From JANXXV01 sp038230275 (GTDB lineage Bacteria > Acidobacteriota > Terriglobia > Bryobacterales > Bryobacteraceae), in NCBI GenBank assembly GCA_038230275.1, contig JBBRNO010000017.1, positions 12,099-76,098 of the forward strand: a stretch of DNA of 64,000 nucleotides. Reading direction: 5' to 3'. A program made the translations under genes and the position numbers. Below the pieces are notes generated by a model that saw only the letters and a program-made list of their open reading frames with translations, ran no database searches and had not been told where the DNA came from. The stretch's first letter is position 1; each line of letters starts with the position of its first letter. Positions 26,515 through 35,231 of the stretch are shown in pieces.

Positions 26515-27654
26515 ATGTCCCCACCGGCAACTCGTCAACATACGGGAGGACGTGACACGAGCAAGCAGCTCTTCCCCGCGCTTACTGGTTTGCGCTGGTT
26601 CGCAGCAATGTCCGTCGTTTTGTTTCATTTTGGACAACAAACACTTGTCTCCGCGCCGCCTGCGCTACAGCGATTAGGCGGGTGCGGATATGCTGCCGTG
26701 GGACTTTTCTTTGTGCTGTCCGGTTTCGTCCTTGCCTATAATTACTTAGAACAGGGCAGGCTAATTGTTGCGAAATCGGTTTTTTGGAAGGCACGGTTCG
26801 CACGCATTTATCCCGTCTATCTCCTCGCTGTCTTTATTACGTTGCCACTCTTCCTTTTAAGTGTGAGTAAGGCAGGGGGCATCCATAAATTCGCTATTGC
26901 AACGGTGGTGTCCAACTTGACCCTGCTGCAAGCATGGTCACCAGACACGGCATTAGAAATGAATGCTCCGGGATGGTCCCTTTCCGCGGAGACTTTCTTC
27001 TACCTGATCTTCCCCTATGCAGGCGTTCTGATAGCCAAGTTGTCTTCGCGCCGCGTTCTAGCCCTAATGTTTGTGCTGTGGTGCGCAGCAGTTTTGCCCG
27101 CAGCGGCATACGTTTGTTCCATTGTGACGCTCAGTGAGAGCGGCGTGACGGCGCTCAAACTTAATCCGATGTCCCGATGTCCAGAGTTCCTGCTAGGTGT
27201 GTGTATGGGGCTTCTGTATAGTAGAAAAGCCGTGGTCCCCAAAAGATGGATGGCGTTTGTCGCAGCCATCGGACTGGTAATCGTGGGAGCCGCCAGTGAT
27301 CGCATTCCCTACCTGCTGATTCACAACGGACTACTCGATCCCTTGTTCATTCTATTGATCCTGGGTCTGACCCGCTTCAATACTGGCGCTACTCTGGTGC
27401 TATTGGGAGAGGCGAGTTACGGATTGTATATTCTTCACTATCCGCTATGGTCGTGGTCACTCCAGATCAAAAAATTTTTGCATGCGGAACTGAGTATGAC
27501 GCTGTTCTTTGTGGTGTATGCGGCGTTCGCAGTCCTTTTGTCAGTCGCGGTGTACTGTAAATTTGAGATCCCCGCCAAACGATATTTAGCAGCCAGATTG
27601 AAGAATGGATCAACCATCGTTCCTGATCGTAAAGTCGTTTCCGTAGCAGTATAG
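26515..27654 (+). CDS. Acyltransferase family 3 membrane protein
   Basis: About 379 residues with some ten membrane helices. LFPALTGLRWFAAMSVVLFHFG carries the conserved His of acyltransferase-3 (OafA/NodX-like) enzymes, and VGLFFVLSGFVLAYNY and the RIYPVYLLA block follow as expected. Such enzymes O-acylate sugars of surface polysaccharides or other envelope molecules using a cytoplasmic acyl donor. I start at the ATG at 26515; the TTG at 26497 would add six residues of no evident value. It shows somewhat lower GC than its neighbours. No glycan biosynthesis genes are nearby, so the acceptor is unknown. Confidence 0.9.
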   Translation: MSPPATRQHTGGRDTSKQLFPALTGLRWFAAMSVVLFHFGQQTLVSAPPALQRLGGCGYAAVGLFFVLSGFVLAYNYLEQGRLIVAKSVFWKARFARIYPVYLLAVFITLPLFLLSVSKAGGIHKFAIATVVSNLTLLQAWSPDTALEMNAPGWSLSAETFFYLIFPYAGVLIAKLSSRRVLALMFVLWCAAVLPAAAYVCSIVTLSESGVTALKLNPMSRCPEFLLGVCMGLLYSRKAVVPKRWMAFVAAIGLVIVGAASDRIPYLLIHNGLLDPLFILLILGLTRFNTGATLVLLGEASYGLYILHYPLWSWSLQIKKFLHAELSMTLFFVVYAAFAVLLSVAVYCKFEIPAKRYLAARLKNGSTIVPDRKVVSVAV

Positions 27655-28278
27655 GGACGCACATTCGGCTCAGGTTGGCCGACGACTGTACCAGTGGGCC
27701 GCTGTTCCTCCATCAGGTCGGCCGCCGCTAGCGAATCGATGTGGAAGTAGTTGCTGCGGGGACAAGCAGTCATTCCGCAAGCGGAATTCGTGGAAGCGCC
27801 CCTGGGCAGGGAAGCGCTGACCGGCTGGACCTGGGTAAGCAAGCCTCCGCTCCATCCCGTCTCCACCGGCCGGGCCGTTGCCTCCGGCCACCAGCGATGG
27901 GATATTAAAAATTACAGTTTCAACGAAATGGCCAATGGTTGGCATACCGGACCTATTTATGAGCACCAGCCCAGCGCCATCGTGAGCTTCCTGTGGGCAG
28001 CCTTCCTCGCTGCTCTGAATCGAAAACCGGAGATCCGCAAGGGCAGAACCCGGGTCTTCCGATCGAGGCTTATTGCGGTGGAGGTCGATGCCGGAATCAA
28101 TCCCGCGATCTCGACGTGGACCCGTCGACACAATGTTCCCCTCCGCCGTGCTTTTCTTTGCCTAAAACACCGGTTGCGATTCTCCTCAACGCCACTCGAC
28201 ACCTAAACCGCTGGCATCTGTCCTATTTCCGCCGCTCACGGCTGCCGGTCACGGAATCGCTGAAATAATTGCCAACTG
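27655..28278. other. Long intergenic stretch, no supported gene
   Basis: About 620 bases before the ribosomal promoter. Both strands keep overlapping open frames of 80-150 codons (for example + strand 27751-28206 and - strand 27670-28131), but none has a ribosome binding site and the translations match nothing I know. A stretch on the + strand (RWDIKNYSFNEMANGWHTG) looks somewhat protein-like and could be a decayed gene. Confidence 0.3.
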
Positions 28279-28307
28279 TTGACAAAATAAACATAGTTCC
28301 GTAAGAT
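28279..28307 (+). promoter_or_regulatory. Strong sigma-70-type promoter of the rpsL operon
   Basis: Perfect -35 TTGACA (28279-28284), a 17-base spacer and -10 TAAGAT (28302-28307) in an A/T-rich setting. The transcript would start near 28314, about 335 bases upstream of rpsL, and is the obvious driver of the translation gene cluster. Confidence 0.8.
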
Positions 28308-28314
28308 GGGAAGG

Positions 28315-28649
28315 TTTGGCGAGTTGATTTCTTCTACTCCTGCGCTACCCTTCCCAGTGCCTTCGGGCGGCAAGGCTACCGTAAGTCGTTGTAAAGACTA
28401 GGTAGTTAAGTTATGGGAACCCGGCTGGGAGTCGGCCCCGAGGCTTTAGCGGATTACGCCGCTTTCAGCATGGGCCAGTCTGAAGTGCTACCCTCGCAAG
28501 TCTGGGACGGTGAACAAAAATATACCGCTTCCCGCGTAGTTTGTTCTTTGGGTTTTACCTTCGACGGCGCTTTTCTGATGTTTGGATTGGTGTGTCGAGC
28601 ATTGCATTGTAAGTAATTCAACAGTTTCTAAGTTCAAGAGAGGAAATTC
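28315..28649 (+). other. Long 5' leader of the rpsL operon
   Basis: Roughly 335 untranslated bases. Short self-complementary pieces are visible (for example GCC-TTCG-GGC near 28361), but no riboswitch or known ribosomal-protein binding element is recognised. An in-frame stretch from the ATG at 28413 to 28616 has no family resemblance. A leader this long is compatible with autoregulation, for example by S7, S12 or EF-Tu, but that is only a suggestion. Confidence 0.4.
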
Positions 28650-29024
28650 GTGCCGACGTTTAATCAACTCGTGCGAAAGGGCAGGAAATCGCCACGTTAC
28701 AAGACGGCGAGTCCCGCTCTTCAAGCCTGCCCGCAAAAGCGCGGCGTATGTACGCGTGTTTACACAACCACTCCGAAGAAGCCGAATTCGGCTTTGCGTA
28801 AGGTGGCCCGCGTCCGGTTGACCAACGGTATCGAGGTCACCACTTATATCCCAGGCGTTGGCCATAATCTGCAGGAGCACTCCATCGTGCTCATTCGCGG
28901 AGGCCGCGTGAAGGATCTTCCTGGTGTGCGTTACCACGTTGTCCGCGGCACTCTGGATACGGCTGGCGTAGCCAACCGGAAGCAGAGCCGGTCGAAGTAT
29001 GGCGCCAAGAGACCGAAGTCCTAA
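28650..29024 (+). CDS. rpsL: 30S ribosomal protein S12
   Basis: The 124-residue S12 sits at the decoding centre. The segments PQKRGVCTRVYTTTPKKPNSALRKVARV and GRVKDLPGVRYHVVRG are almost invariant, including the lysines whose change gives streptomycin resistance, so the sequence looks like the sensitive wild type. Start is GTG at 28650, preceded by GAGAGGAAA. It is the first gene of the str-type operon, with rpsG 16 bases downstream. Confidence 0.99.
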   Translation: MPTFNQLVRKGRKSPRYKTASPALQACPQKRGVCTRVYTTTPKKPNSALRKVARVRLTNGIEVTTYIPGVGHNLQEHSIVLIRGGRVKDLPGVRYHVVRGTLDTAGVANRKQSRSKYGAKRPKS

Positions 29025-29040
29025 GTAGGAAGGAATCGAT

Positions 29041-29511
29041 ATGTCACGCAGACGAAGAGCTGAAACCCGTGAGATCCTGCCGGATCCGGTCTACAATTCC
29101 ACCCTCGCGGAGAAGTTTGTCAACTCCATGATGTGGGACGGAAAGAAGACCGTAGCCCAGGGTATCTTCTACACCGCCATGGAGACGCTGAAAGAGCGGA
29201 GTGGCGACGATCCGTTGAAGTTATTTAAGAAAGCGGTTGAGAATTGCAAGCCGTTGCTGGAAGTGAAAACCCGCCGTGTCGGTGGCGCCAACTATCAGGT
29301 GCCTGTTGAGGTTTCGCAGAATCGCCGGACCAGCCTTGCCATCCGCTGGATTTTGTTAAACGCCCGAAGCCGTCCGGACAAGGGGATGCACGAGAAGCTA
29401 GCTAATGAGCTGGGAGACGCCGCAAACTCCCGCGGTGGCGCAATCAAGAAAAAGGACGATGTTCACCGTATGGCCGAAGCCAACAAGGCTTTTGCGCACT
29501 ACCGTTGGTAA
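29041..29511 (+). CDS. rpsG: 30S ribosomal protein S7
   Basis: A 156-residue primary 16S rRNA-binding protein that nucleates assembly of the 30S head. MSRRRRAETREILPDPVYNS, the VGGANYQVPVEV block and the C-terminal HRMAEANKAFAHYRW are typical. AGGAAGGA precedes the ATG. It sits between rpsL and fusA, 21 bases before the latter, in the conserved str order. Confidence 0.99.
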   Translation: MSRRRRAETREILPDPVYNSTLAEKFVNSMMWDGKKTVAQGIFYTAMETLKERSGDDPLKLFKKAVENCKPLLEVKTRRVGGANYQVPVEVSQNRRTSLAIRWILLNARSRPDKGMHEKLANELGDAANSRGGAIKKKDDVHRMAEANKAFAHYRW

Positions 29512-29532
29512 TTCTAAACACTTAAGTTATCT

Positions 29533-31623
29533 ATGCCACGCACTGTTCCACTTCAGAAAATGAGAAACATCGGCATCATGGCCCACATTGATGCCGGTAA
29601 AACCACCACTACGGAGCGTATCCTCTATTACACCGGCCGTACGTACAAGATCGGTGAGGTTCATGAAGGCACAGCCACCATGGACTGGATGGAGCAAGAG
29701 CAGGAACGCGGTATCACCATTACCTCGGCGGCAACCACTTGCCACTGGGGCGATTATCAGATCAATATCATCGACACTCCCGGTCACGTGGATTTCACGG
29801 CGGAAGTAGAGCGTAGCCTACGAGTGTTGGACGGCGCAGTTGCTGTATTCGATGCCGTGGCCGGTGTGCAGCCGCAGTCGGAAACGGTTTGGCGGCAGGC
29901 GGATAAGTATAAGGTTCCGCGCATTTGCTTCATGAACAAGATGGATCGCGTTGGAGCCGACTTTTATCGCTCCATTGCCACCATCATTGAAAGATTGAAA
30001 GCCCGCCCGGTTGCGATTCAGATTCCGGTCGGCGCGGAAGACAAGTTCCTGGGTGTGGTCAATCTCGTCACCATGAAAGCGCGTATTTGGCGCGACGAGA
30101 CCTTGGGCGCGGAATTTGACGAAGTAGAGATTCCGGAAGATCTCCGCGAACTGGCTGCGACCTACCGTGAACAGCTGGTGGAAGCAGTTTCAGAATCCGA
30201 TGACGCTCTGTTCGAGAAATTCGTGGAAGGCAAGCCGATCAGCCAGGCCGAACTAATGGCCGGCATCCGCAAGGCCACCATCGCGATGAAGATTTTCCCG
30301 GTCATCTGCGGCAGCTCGTTCAAGAATAAAGGCGTGCAGGACATGCTGGATGCGGTGGTGGATTTCCTGCCGTCTCCGCTGGATGTGCCGCCGATGATGG
30401 GTACCGATCCGGATAACAAAGAAATCAGCATTGAACGCCATCCTTCAGATACCGATCCGTTTTCGGGTTTGATTTTCAAGATTATGACCGACCCGTTTGT
30501 CGGCCAACTTTGCTTCCTACGCGTCTATTCGGGCAAGTTGAACACTGGCGATACCGTGTTCAATCCTGGGAAGAATAAGAAGGAGCGCATCGGTCGCCTG
30601 GTTCGGATGCACGCCAACAAGCGCGAGGAAGTGCAGGAAGTTCTGGCGGGTGACATCGTCGCCGCGGTGGGATTGAAGACCACTCAGACCGGCGACACGG
30701 TTTGCGACGAAAAGCATCCCATCGTGCTGGAATCAATTGACTTCCCGGCACCGGTTATTCAACTCGCTATCGAGCCGAAGACCAAGGTAGATCAGGAAAA
30801 GCTGGGCGTCGCCATCCACAAACTGGTGAATGAGGATCCGACGCTGAAGGTGTCCACGGATCCCGAGACTGGCCAGACCATTCTTGCCGGCATGGGTGAG
30901 TTGCACCTGGAAATCATTGTGGACCGCATGCAGCGCGAATTCGGCGTTGGCGCTAATGTGGGCAAGCCGCAGGTAGCCTATCGCGAAACGATTCGCCAGA
31001 CTGCGGAATACGATTACACGCACAAAAAGCAGACGGGTGGCAGTGGTCAGTACGCGCGAGTCAAGTTGCGCGTGGAGCCGTTCCCGGGCGGCGAATTTGA
31101 ATTTGTCGACGAAGTGAAGGGCGGCAACATTCCGAAAGAATTCATCTCCGCGATTGAGAAGGGTGTGAAGGAAGCGCTGGAAGGCGGAATTTTGGCTGGT
31201 TACGCCATGTCCGACATCCGGGTCATCGCCTTCGACGGCGCTTATCACGATGTCGATTCGTCGGAAATGGCCTTTAAGATTTGCAGTTCGATTTGCGTCA
31301 AGGAAGCTTGCAGGAAAGCGAAGGCAGTTCTGCTGGAACCGGTGATGCGGGTCGAAGTTGTGGTGCCTGATGAGTACATGGGTACGGTGAATGGAGATCT
31401 TATCTCCCGCCGCGGCCGGCTCGAAGGTACCGAAGTCATGGGCGGTGCGCAGATTATCAAGGCGCTGGTTCCGCTCTCCGAAATGTTTGGCTACGCCACC
31501 GAACTCCGTTCGAGAACACAGGGACGCGGGGCGTTTACGATGCACTTCGGTCAATACGAAGAAGTTCCGAGAAGCATCGCGGAAGAGATTGTGAGCAAGG
31601 CCCAGGGCAAAGTTACTAAGTAA
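29533..31623 (+). CDS. fusA: Elongation factor G
   Basis: A 696-residue translocation GTPase of normal length. The G1 loop AHIDAGKTTTTER (residues 17-29), the G2 RGITITSA, G3 DTPGHVDF and G4 NKMD motifs are intact, followed by domains II-V ending in FGQYEEVPRSIAEEI. It catalyses mRNA-tRNA translocation on the ribosome. Position directly after rpsG and 26 bases before tuf supports the main housekeeping fusA rather than an EF-G2 paralogue. Confidence 0.99.
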   Translation: MPRTVPLQKMRNIGIMAHIDAGKTTTTERILYYTGRTYKIGEVHEGTATMDWMEQEQERGITITSAATTCHWGDYQINIIDTPGHVDFTAEVERSLRVLDGAVAVFDAVAGVQPQSETVWRQADKYKVPRICFMNKMDRVGADFYRSIATIIERLKARPVAIQIPVGAEDKFLGVVNLVTMKARIWRDETLGAEFDEVEIPEDLRELAATYREQLVEAVSESDDALFEKFVEGKPISQAELMAGIRKATIAMKIFPVICGSSFKNKGVQDMLDAVVDFLPSPLDVPPMMGTDPDNKEISIERHPSDTDPFSGLIFKIMTDPFVGQLCFLRVYSGKLNTGDTVFNPGKNKKERIGRLVRMHANKREEVQEVLAGDIVAAVGLKTTQTGDTVCDEKHPIVLESIDFPAPVIQLAIEPKTKVDQEKLGVAIHKLVNEDPTLKVSTDPETGQTILAGMGELHLEIIVDRMQREFGVGANVGKPQVAYRETIRQTAEYDYTHKKQTGGSGQYARVKLRVEPFPGGEFEFVDEVKGGNIPKEFISAIEKGVKEALEGGILAGYAMSDIRVIAFDGAYHDVDSSEMAFKICSSICVKEACRKAKAVLLEPVMRVEVVVPDEYMGTVNGDLISRRGRLEGTEVMGGAQIIKALVPLSEMFGYATELRSRTQGRGAFTMHFGQYEEVPRSIAEEIVSKAQGKVTK

Positions 31624-31649
31624 ACAATTTTTCAGGAGACAAGAGCGAA

Positions 31650-32837
<1,188 letters not shown>

Positions 32838-32865
32838 TTTTTGGAATTGAAGTAAGGAGAAGCAA

Positions 32866-33018
32866 ATGGCTCGCGAAATTATTACGTTCCAGTGCACCGA
32901 GTGCAAGAACCGGAACTACAGCAACATGAAGAACAAGAAGACGACCACCGATCGTCTGGAGTTCAAGAAGTTCTGTCCGTTTTGCCGCAAGCATCACCCG
33001 CACAAGGAAATCAAGTAG
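32866..33018 (+). CDS. rpmG: 50S ribosomal protein L33 (zinc-binding form)
   Basis: A 50-residue gene starting with AAGGAGA upstream of the ATG at 32866. The protein begins MAREIITFQCTEC and ends CPFCRKHHPHKEIK. Two CXXC pairs (CTEC, CPFC) make it the zinc-containing form of L33. It lies 28 bases after tuf and directly before tRNA-Trp, the conserved position in the tuf-rpmG-trnW-secE array. Confidence 0.96.
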   Translation: MAREIITFQCTECKNRNYSNMKNKKTTTDRLEFKKFCPFCRKHHPHKEIK

Positions 33019-33044
33019 ACTAGGAAGATCCGGGTGAAGTACCT

Positions 33045-33115
33045 AGGGGCGTAGGCTAACGGTAAACCAGCGGTCTCCAAAACCGCCTTTGGGGGTTCGA
33101 ATCCCTCCGCCCCTG
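33045..33115 (+). tRNA. tRNA-Trp (CCA anticodon)
   Basis: The cloverleaf can be drawn directly. The acceptor stem AGGGGCG (33045-33051) pairs with CGCCCCT (33108-33114). The anticodon stem GCGGT/ACCGC encloses the loop CTCCAAA, with the anticodon CCA at 33077-33079. The T arm is GGGGG-TTCGAAT-CCCTC. Discriminator G is at 33115 and a 3' CCA is encoded at 33116-33118. It lies inside the operon between rpmG and secE and must be cut from that transcript. Confidence 0.95.
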
Positions 33116-33140
33116 CCATTCACTTCGAAGAGAGAATACG

Positions 33141-33386
33141 ATGCAACCGACCAGCAGCAGCACGAGTTTGACCGAGCGCATGGCCCAGTGGCCGGCGAAC
33201 ACGAAATCGTATTACGAAGAACTCAAGATGGAGATGCGCCGCGTCACCTGGCCGCCCTGGAAGCAAGTACGTGCCACCACCACCGTCGTGATTATCTCCG
33301 TGTTTGCTTTCGCTGCGTATTTCCAAGTGGTCGATTATATTGTTGGTAAGGGTATCACCAAGCTATTTGATTCGTTAACCAAGTAG
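33141..33386 (+). CDS. secE: Preprotein translocase subunit SecE
   Basis: An 81-residue single-span inner-membrane protein of the SecYEG channel. The cytoplasmic amphipathic helix KSYYEELKMEMRRVTWPPWKQ contains the conserved EMRRVTWP motif, followed by one membrane helix (TTTVVIISVFAFAAYFQVVDY). The compact one-helix form is usual outside enterobacteria. It begins 22 bases after the tRNA and ends 8 bases before nusG. Confidence 0.98.
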   Translation: MQPTSSSTSLTERMAQWPANTKSYYEELKMEMRRVTWPPWKQVRATTTVVIISVFAFAAYFQVVDYIVGKGITKLFDSLTK

Positions 33387-33394
33387 GCGACTCC

Positions 33395-34096
33395 ATGGCA
33401 GATCACGATCCATTCGAATACGAGCACGAAGAAACGCCGGAGCCAGTGGCGGACCACGGATCCCACGCGGAGCCAGAGCCCGAAGCGGAAGCCGAAGCGG
33501 AACTTTCCGGTGCGGCCGTTGCCGTTGCGGAAGAACCAGTGGCGGAAGAACCCGTTCCCGAGGTTGAAACCAAGCACTGGTACATCATCCATACTTATTC
33601 CGGATTCGAACAAAAGGTGGCGGATTCGCTGCGCAGCCGCGGCGAGGCATTCGGTTTTGCGGACAAGATCGGCCAAGTATTAATTCCCACCGAAGAAGTG
33701 GTGGAGCTTCGCAACGGAAAGAAAGTCACCAGCAAGCGCATGCTATATCCCGGCTACGTTCTGGTGCAACTGGATATGAACGACGAGTTGTGGCATGCGG
33801 TGAAGAACACACCACGCGTCACCGGGTTTGTGGGCGGCGGAAACAATCCAGTGCCGCTCACCTCGGATGAAGTGAATTCCATTCTCTACCGCCAGGCAAC
33901 GGCGGCCGAGAGGCCCCGTCCGAAGATGTCGTTCGAGAAGAATGAAAATGTCCGCATCGTCGATGGGCCGTTCACGAACTTCTCGGGCAAGGTGGACGAA
34001 GTCAATTCGGACCGCAATACGCTCCGCGTTTTGGTTACTATTTTTGGACGTGCGACTCCGGTGGAGCTCGACTTCCTGCAGGTGGAAAAGACTTAA
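33395..34096 (+). CDS. nusG: Transcription termination/antitermination factor NusG
   Basis: The 233-residue protein binds RNA polymerase and couples transcription to translation and Rho. The NGN domain starts at KHWYIIHTYSGFEQKV (about residue 60) and the KOW domain lies near NVRIVDGPFTNFSGKVDEV. The first 59 residues are an added, strongly acidic Ala/Glu/Pro tail absent from Escherichia coli NusG. The ATG at 33395 is the only one upstream of the core in the gap after secE, so the tail is probably real. Confidence 0.98.
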   Translation: MADHDPFEYEHEETPEPVADHGSHAEPEPEAEAEAELSGAAVAVAEEPVAEEPVPEVETKHWYIIHTYSGFEQKVADSLRSRGEAFGFADKIGQVLIPTEEVVELRNGKKVTSKRMLYPGYVLVQLDMNDELWHAVKNTPRVTGFVGGGNNPVPLTSDEVNSILYRQATAAERPRPKMSFEKNENVRIVDGPFTNFSGKVDEVNSDRNTLRVLVTIFGRATPVELDFLQVEKT

Positions 34097-34114
34097 AGGA
34101 TTTAAGGAAAAACA

Positions 34115-34546
34115 ATGGCGAAGAAAGTTACAGGAAGCGTAAAGCTGCAAATTCCGGCAGGAAAAGCAACGCCGGCGCCCCCGGTTGGTACAGCGCTCGG
34201 ACCGCAAGGCGTCAACATCATGGAGTTCTGCAAGGCGTTCAATGCGAAGACGTCTGCGAAAGACCAGGAGGGCCTCATCATTCCGGTGGTCATCACGATT
34301 TTCTCCGATCGTTCGTTCACCTTCATTACCAAGACCCCGCCGGTGCCAGTGCTGATCAAGCGCGCCGTCAATATCGCCAAGGGATCGGCCGAACCAAACA
34401 AGAACAAGGTCGGAAAGATCACCATGAAGCAAATCGAAGAGATCGCCAAGATCAAGATGCCCGATTTGAACTGCTTCACCGTCGAGTCTGCAATGAACAG
34501 CGTGAAGGGCACCGCCCGGAGCATGGGCGTCGATATCGCGTTATAA
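34115..34546 (+). CDS. rplK: 50S ribosomal protein L11
   Basis: A 143-residue protein of the GTPase-associated centre. The Pro-rich N-terminal domain (PAGKATPAPPVGTALGPQGVNI) and the rRNA-binding C-terminal domain ending SVKGTARSMGV are standard. AAGG precedes the ATG by a few bases. It follows nusG by 18 bases. Unusually, the operon stops here at a terminator instead of continuing into rplA. Confidence 0.99.
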   Translation: MAKKVTGSVKLQIPAGKATPAPPVGTALGPQGVNIMEFCKAFNAKTSAKDQEGLIIPVVITIFSDRSFTFITKTPPVPVLIKRAVNIAKGSAEPNKNKVGKITMKQIEEIAKIKMPDLNCFTVESAMNSVKGTARSMGVDIAL

Positions 34547-34570
34547 CCAATCTTCAATCTTCTAAAGTCA

Positions 34571-34614
34571 AAGCGGGGCCGACGCCAAGTGCGTCTGCTC
34601 CGCTTTTCTTTTTT
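34571..34614 (+). terminator. Rho-independent terminator after rplK
   Basis: An outer stem AAGCGGGGC/GCTCCGCTT (one G-T wobble, 34571-34579 and 34597-34605) surrounds an inner GACGC/GCGTC stem and is followed by a long T-rich tract. This closes the rpsL-to-rplK operon. Confidence 0.9.
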
Positions 34615-34661
34615 GCGGGACCCTTAGGGTTTCAGTAATCCCGTCTCAGCAAATTTACTAA

Positions 34662-34690
34662 TTGACATCAATCACGCTCCCTGGTACTCT
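34662..34690 (+). promoter_or_regulatory. Probable promoter of the molybdenum hydroxylase operon
   Basis: Perfect -35 TTGACA (34662-34667), a 17-base spacer and a weak -10 TACTCT (34685-34690). The start would fall near 34697, right at the left copy of the repeated TAGTACTRTA element, which suits control by a repressor bound over the start site. Confidence 0.5.
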
Positions 34691-34698
34691 CTGTTGAC

Positions 34699-34732
34699 TA
34701 GTACTATACAGTACCAGAACGATAGTACTGTA
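34699..34732. repeat. Repeated TAGTACTRTA element, operator candidate
   Basis: TAGTACTATA (34699-34708) recurs as TAGTACTGTA (34723-34732), 24 bases apart. The left copy is also part of a near-perfect palindrome (GTACTATACAGTAC, 34701-34714). It lies just downstream of a consensus -35 and about 40 bases before the first gene's GTG. Confidence 0.5.
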
Positions 34733-34774
34733 TCCGTGCTAACTTTTGTCAAATTCAATTTGGAAGGGATTTGC

Positions 34775-35215
34775 GTGAGCATACTGAATATAAACGTAAA
34801 TGCGACCGACTACTCTATCACCGTAAGTGATCCGAGTATGCCGTTGCTCTGGGTCCTGCGCGACTTGATCGGACTTACCGGCACAAAATACGGCTGCGGT
34901 ATTGAAGTCTGTGGCGCGTGTACCGTCCTGATAGACGGACAGATCGAACGCTCCTGCGTTTTCGATGCCTCTTCCGCCGTTGGCAAGAAAGTGGTCACCA
35001 TCGAGGGACTGTCAGCCAATCGCAGTCATCCGGTGCAAAAGGCATGGATTGCAAATCAAGTGCCGCAGTGCGGATATTGTCAATCCGGCATGATTATGGC
35101 GGCGGCTGGGGCGATGCAGGCGGGCCACCATGGTTCGGAAATCACATCCGAACTACAGAACCTCTGCGTGTGCGGGACCTATCAGCGTATCAAACAGGCG
35201 GTTACGGCGCTTTAG
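34775..35215 (+). CDS. 2Fe-2S subunit of a molybdenum hydroxylase (isoquinoline oxidoreductase alpha-like)
   Basis: A 146-residue electron-transfer subunit. The plant-type cluster uses Cys41, Cys46, Cys49 and Cys61 (GCGIEVCGACTVLIDG), and the second cluster Cys99, Cys102, Cys131 and Cys133 (CGYCQSG, CVCGTY). I choose the GTG at 34775 because GGAAGGG lies 6 bases before it and the protein then begins where the family does; an in-frame start at 34694 would fall inside the putative promoter/operator. Partner of the large subunit 16 bases downstream; electrons would pass from Mo through both clusters to an acceptor such as a cytochrome, as no FAD subunit is present. Confidence 0.93.
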   Translation: MSILNINVNATDYSITVSDPSMPLLWVLRDLIGLTGTKYGCGIEVCGACTVLIDGQIERSCVFDASSAVGKKVVTIEGLSANRSHPVQKAWIANQVPQCGYCQSGMIMAAAGAMQAGHHGSEITSELQNLCVCGTYQRIKQAVTAL

Positions 35216-35231
35216 CCAAGAGACTCCATCC

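Noticed and set aside
27670..28206. Overlapping frames on both strands before the ribosomal promoter
   Set aside because: No ribosome binding site, no recognisable family, and both strands equally open; at most a decayed gene.
28413..28616. 67-codon frame in the rpsL leader
   Set aside because: No ribosome site or homology; more likely untranslated leader.
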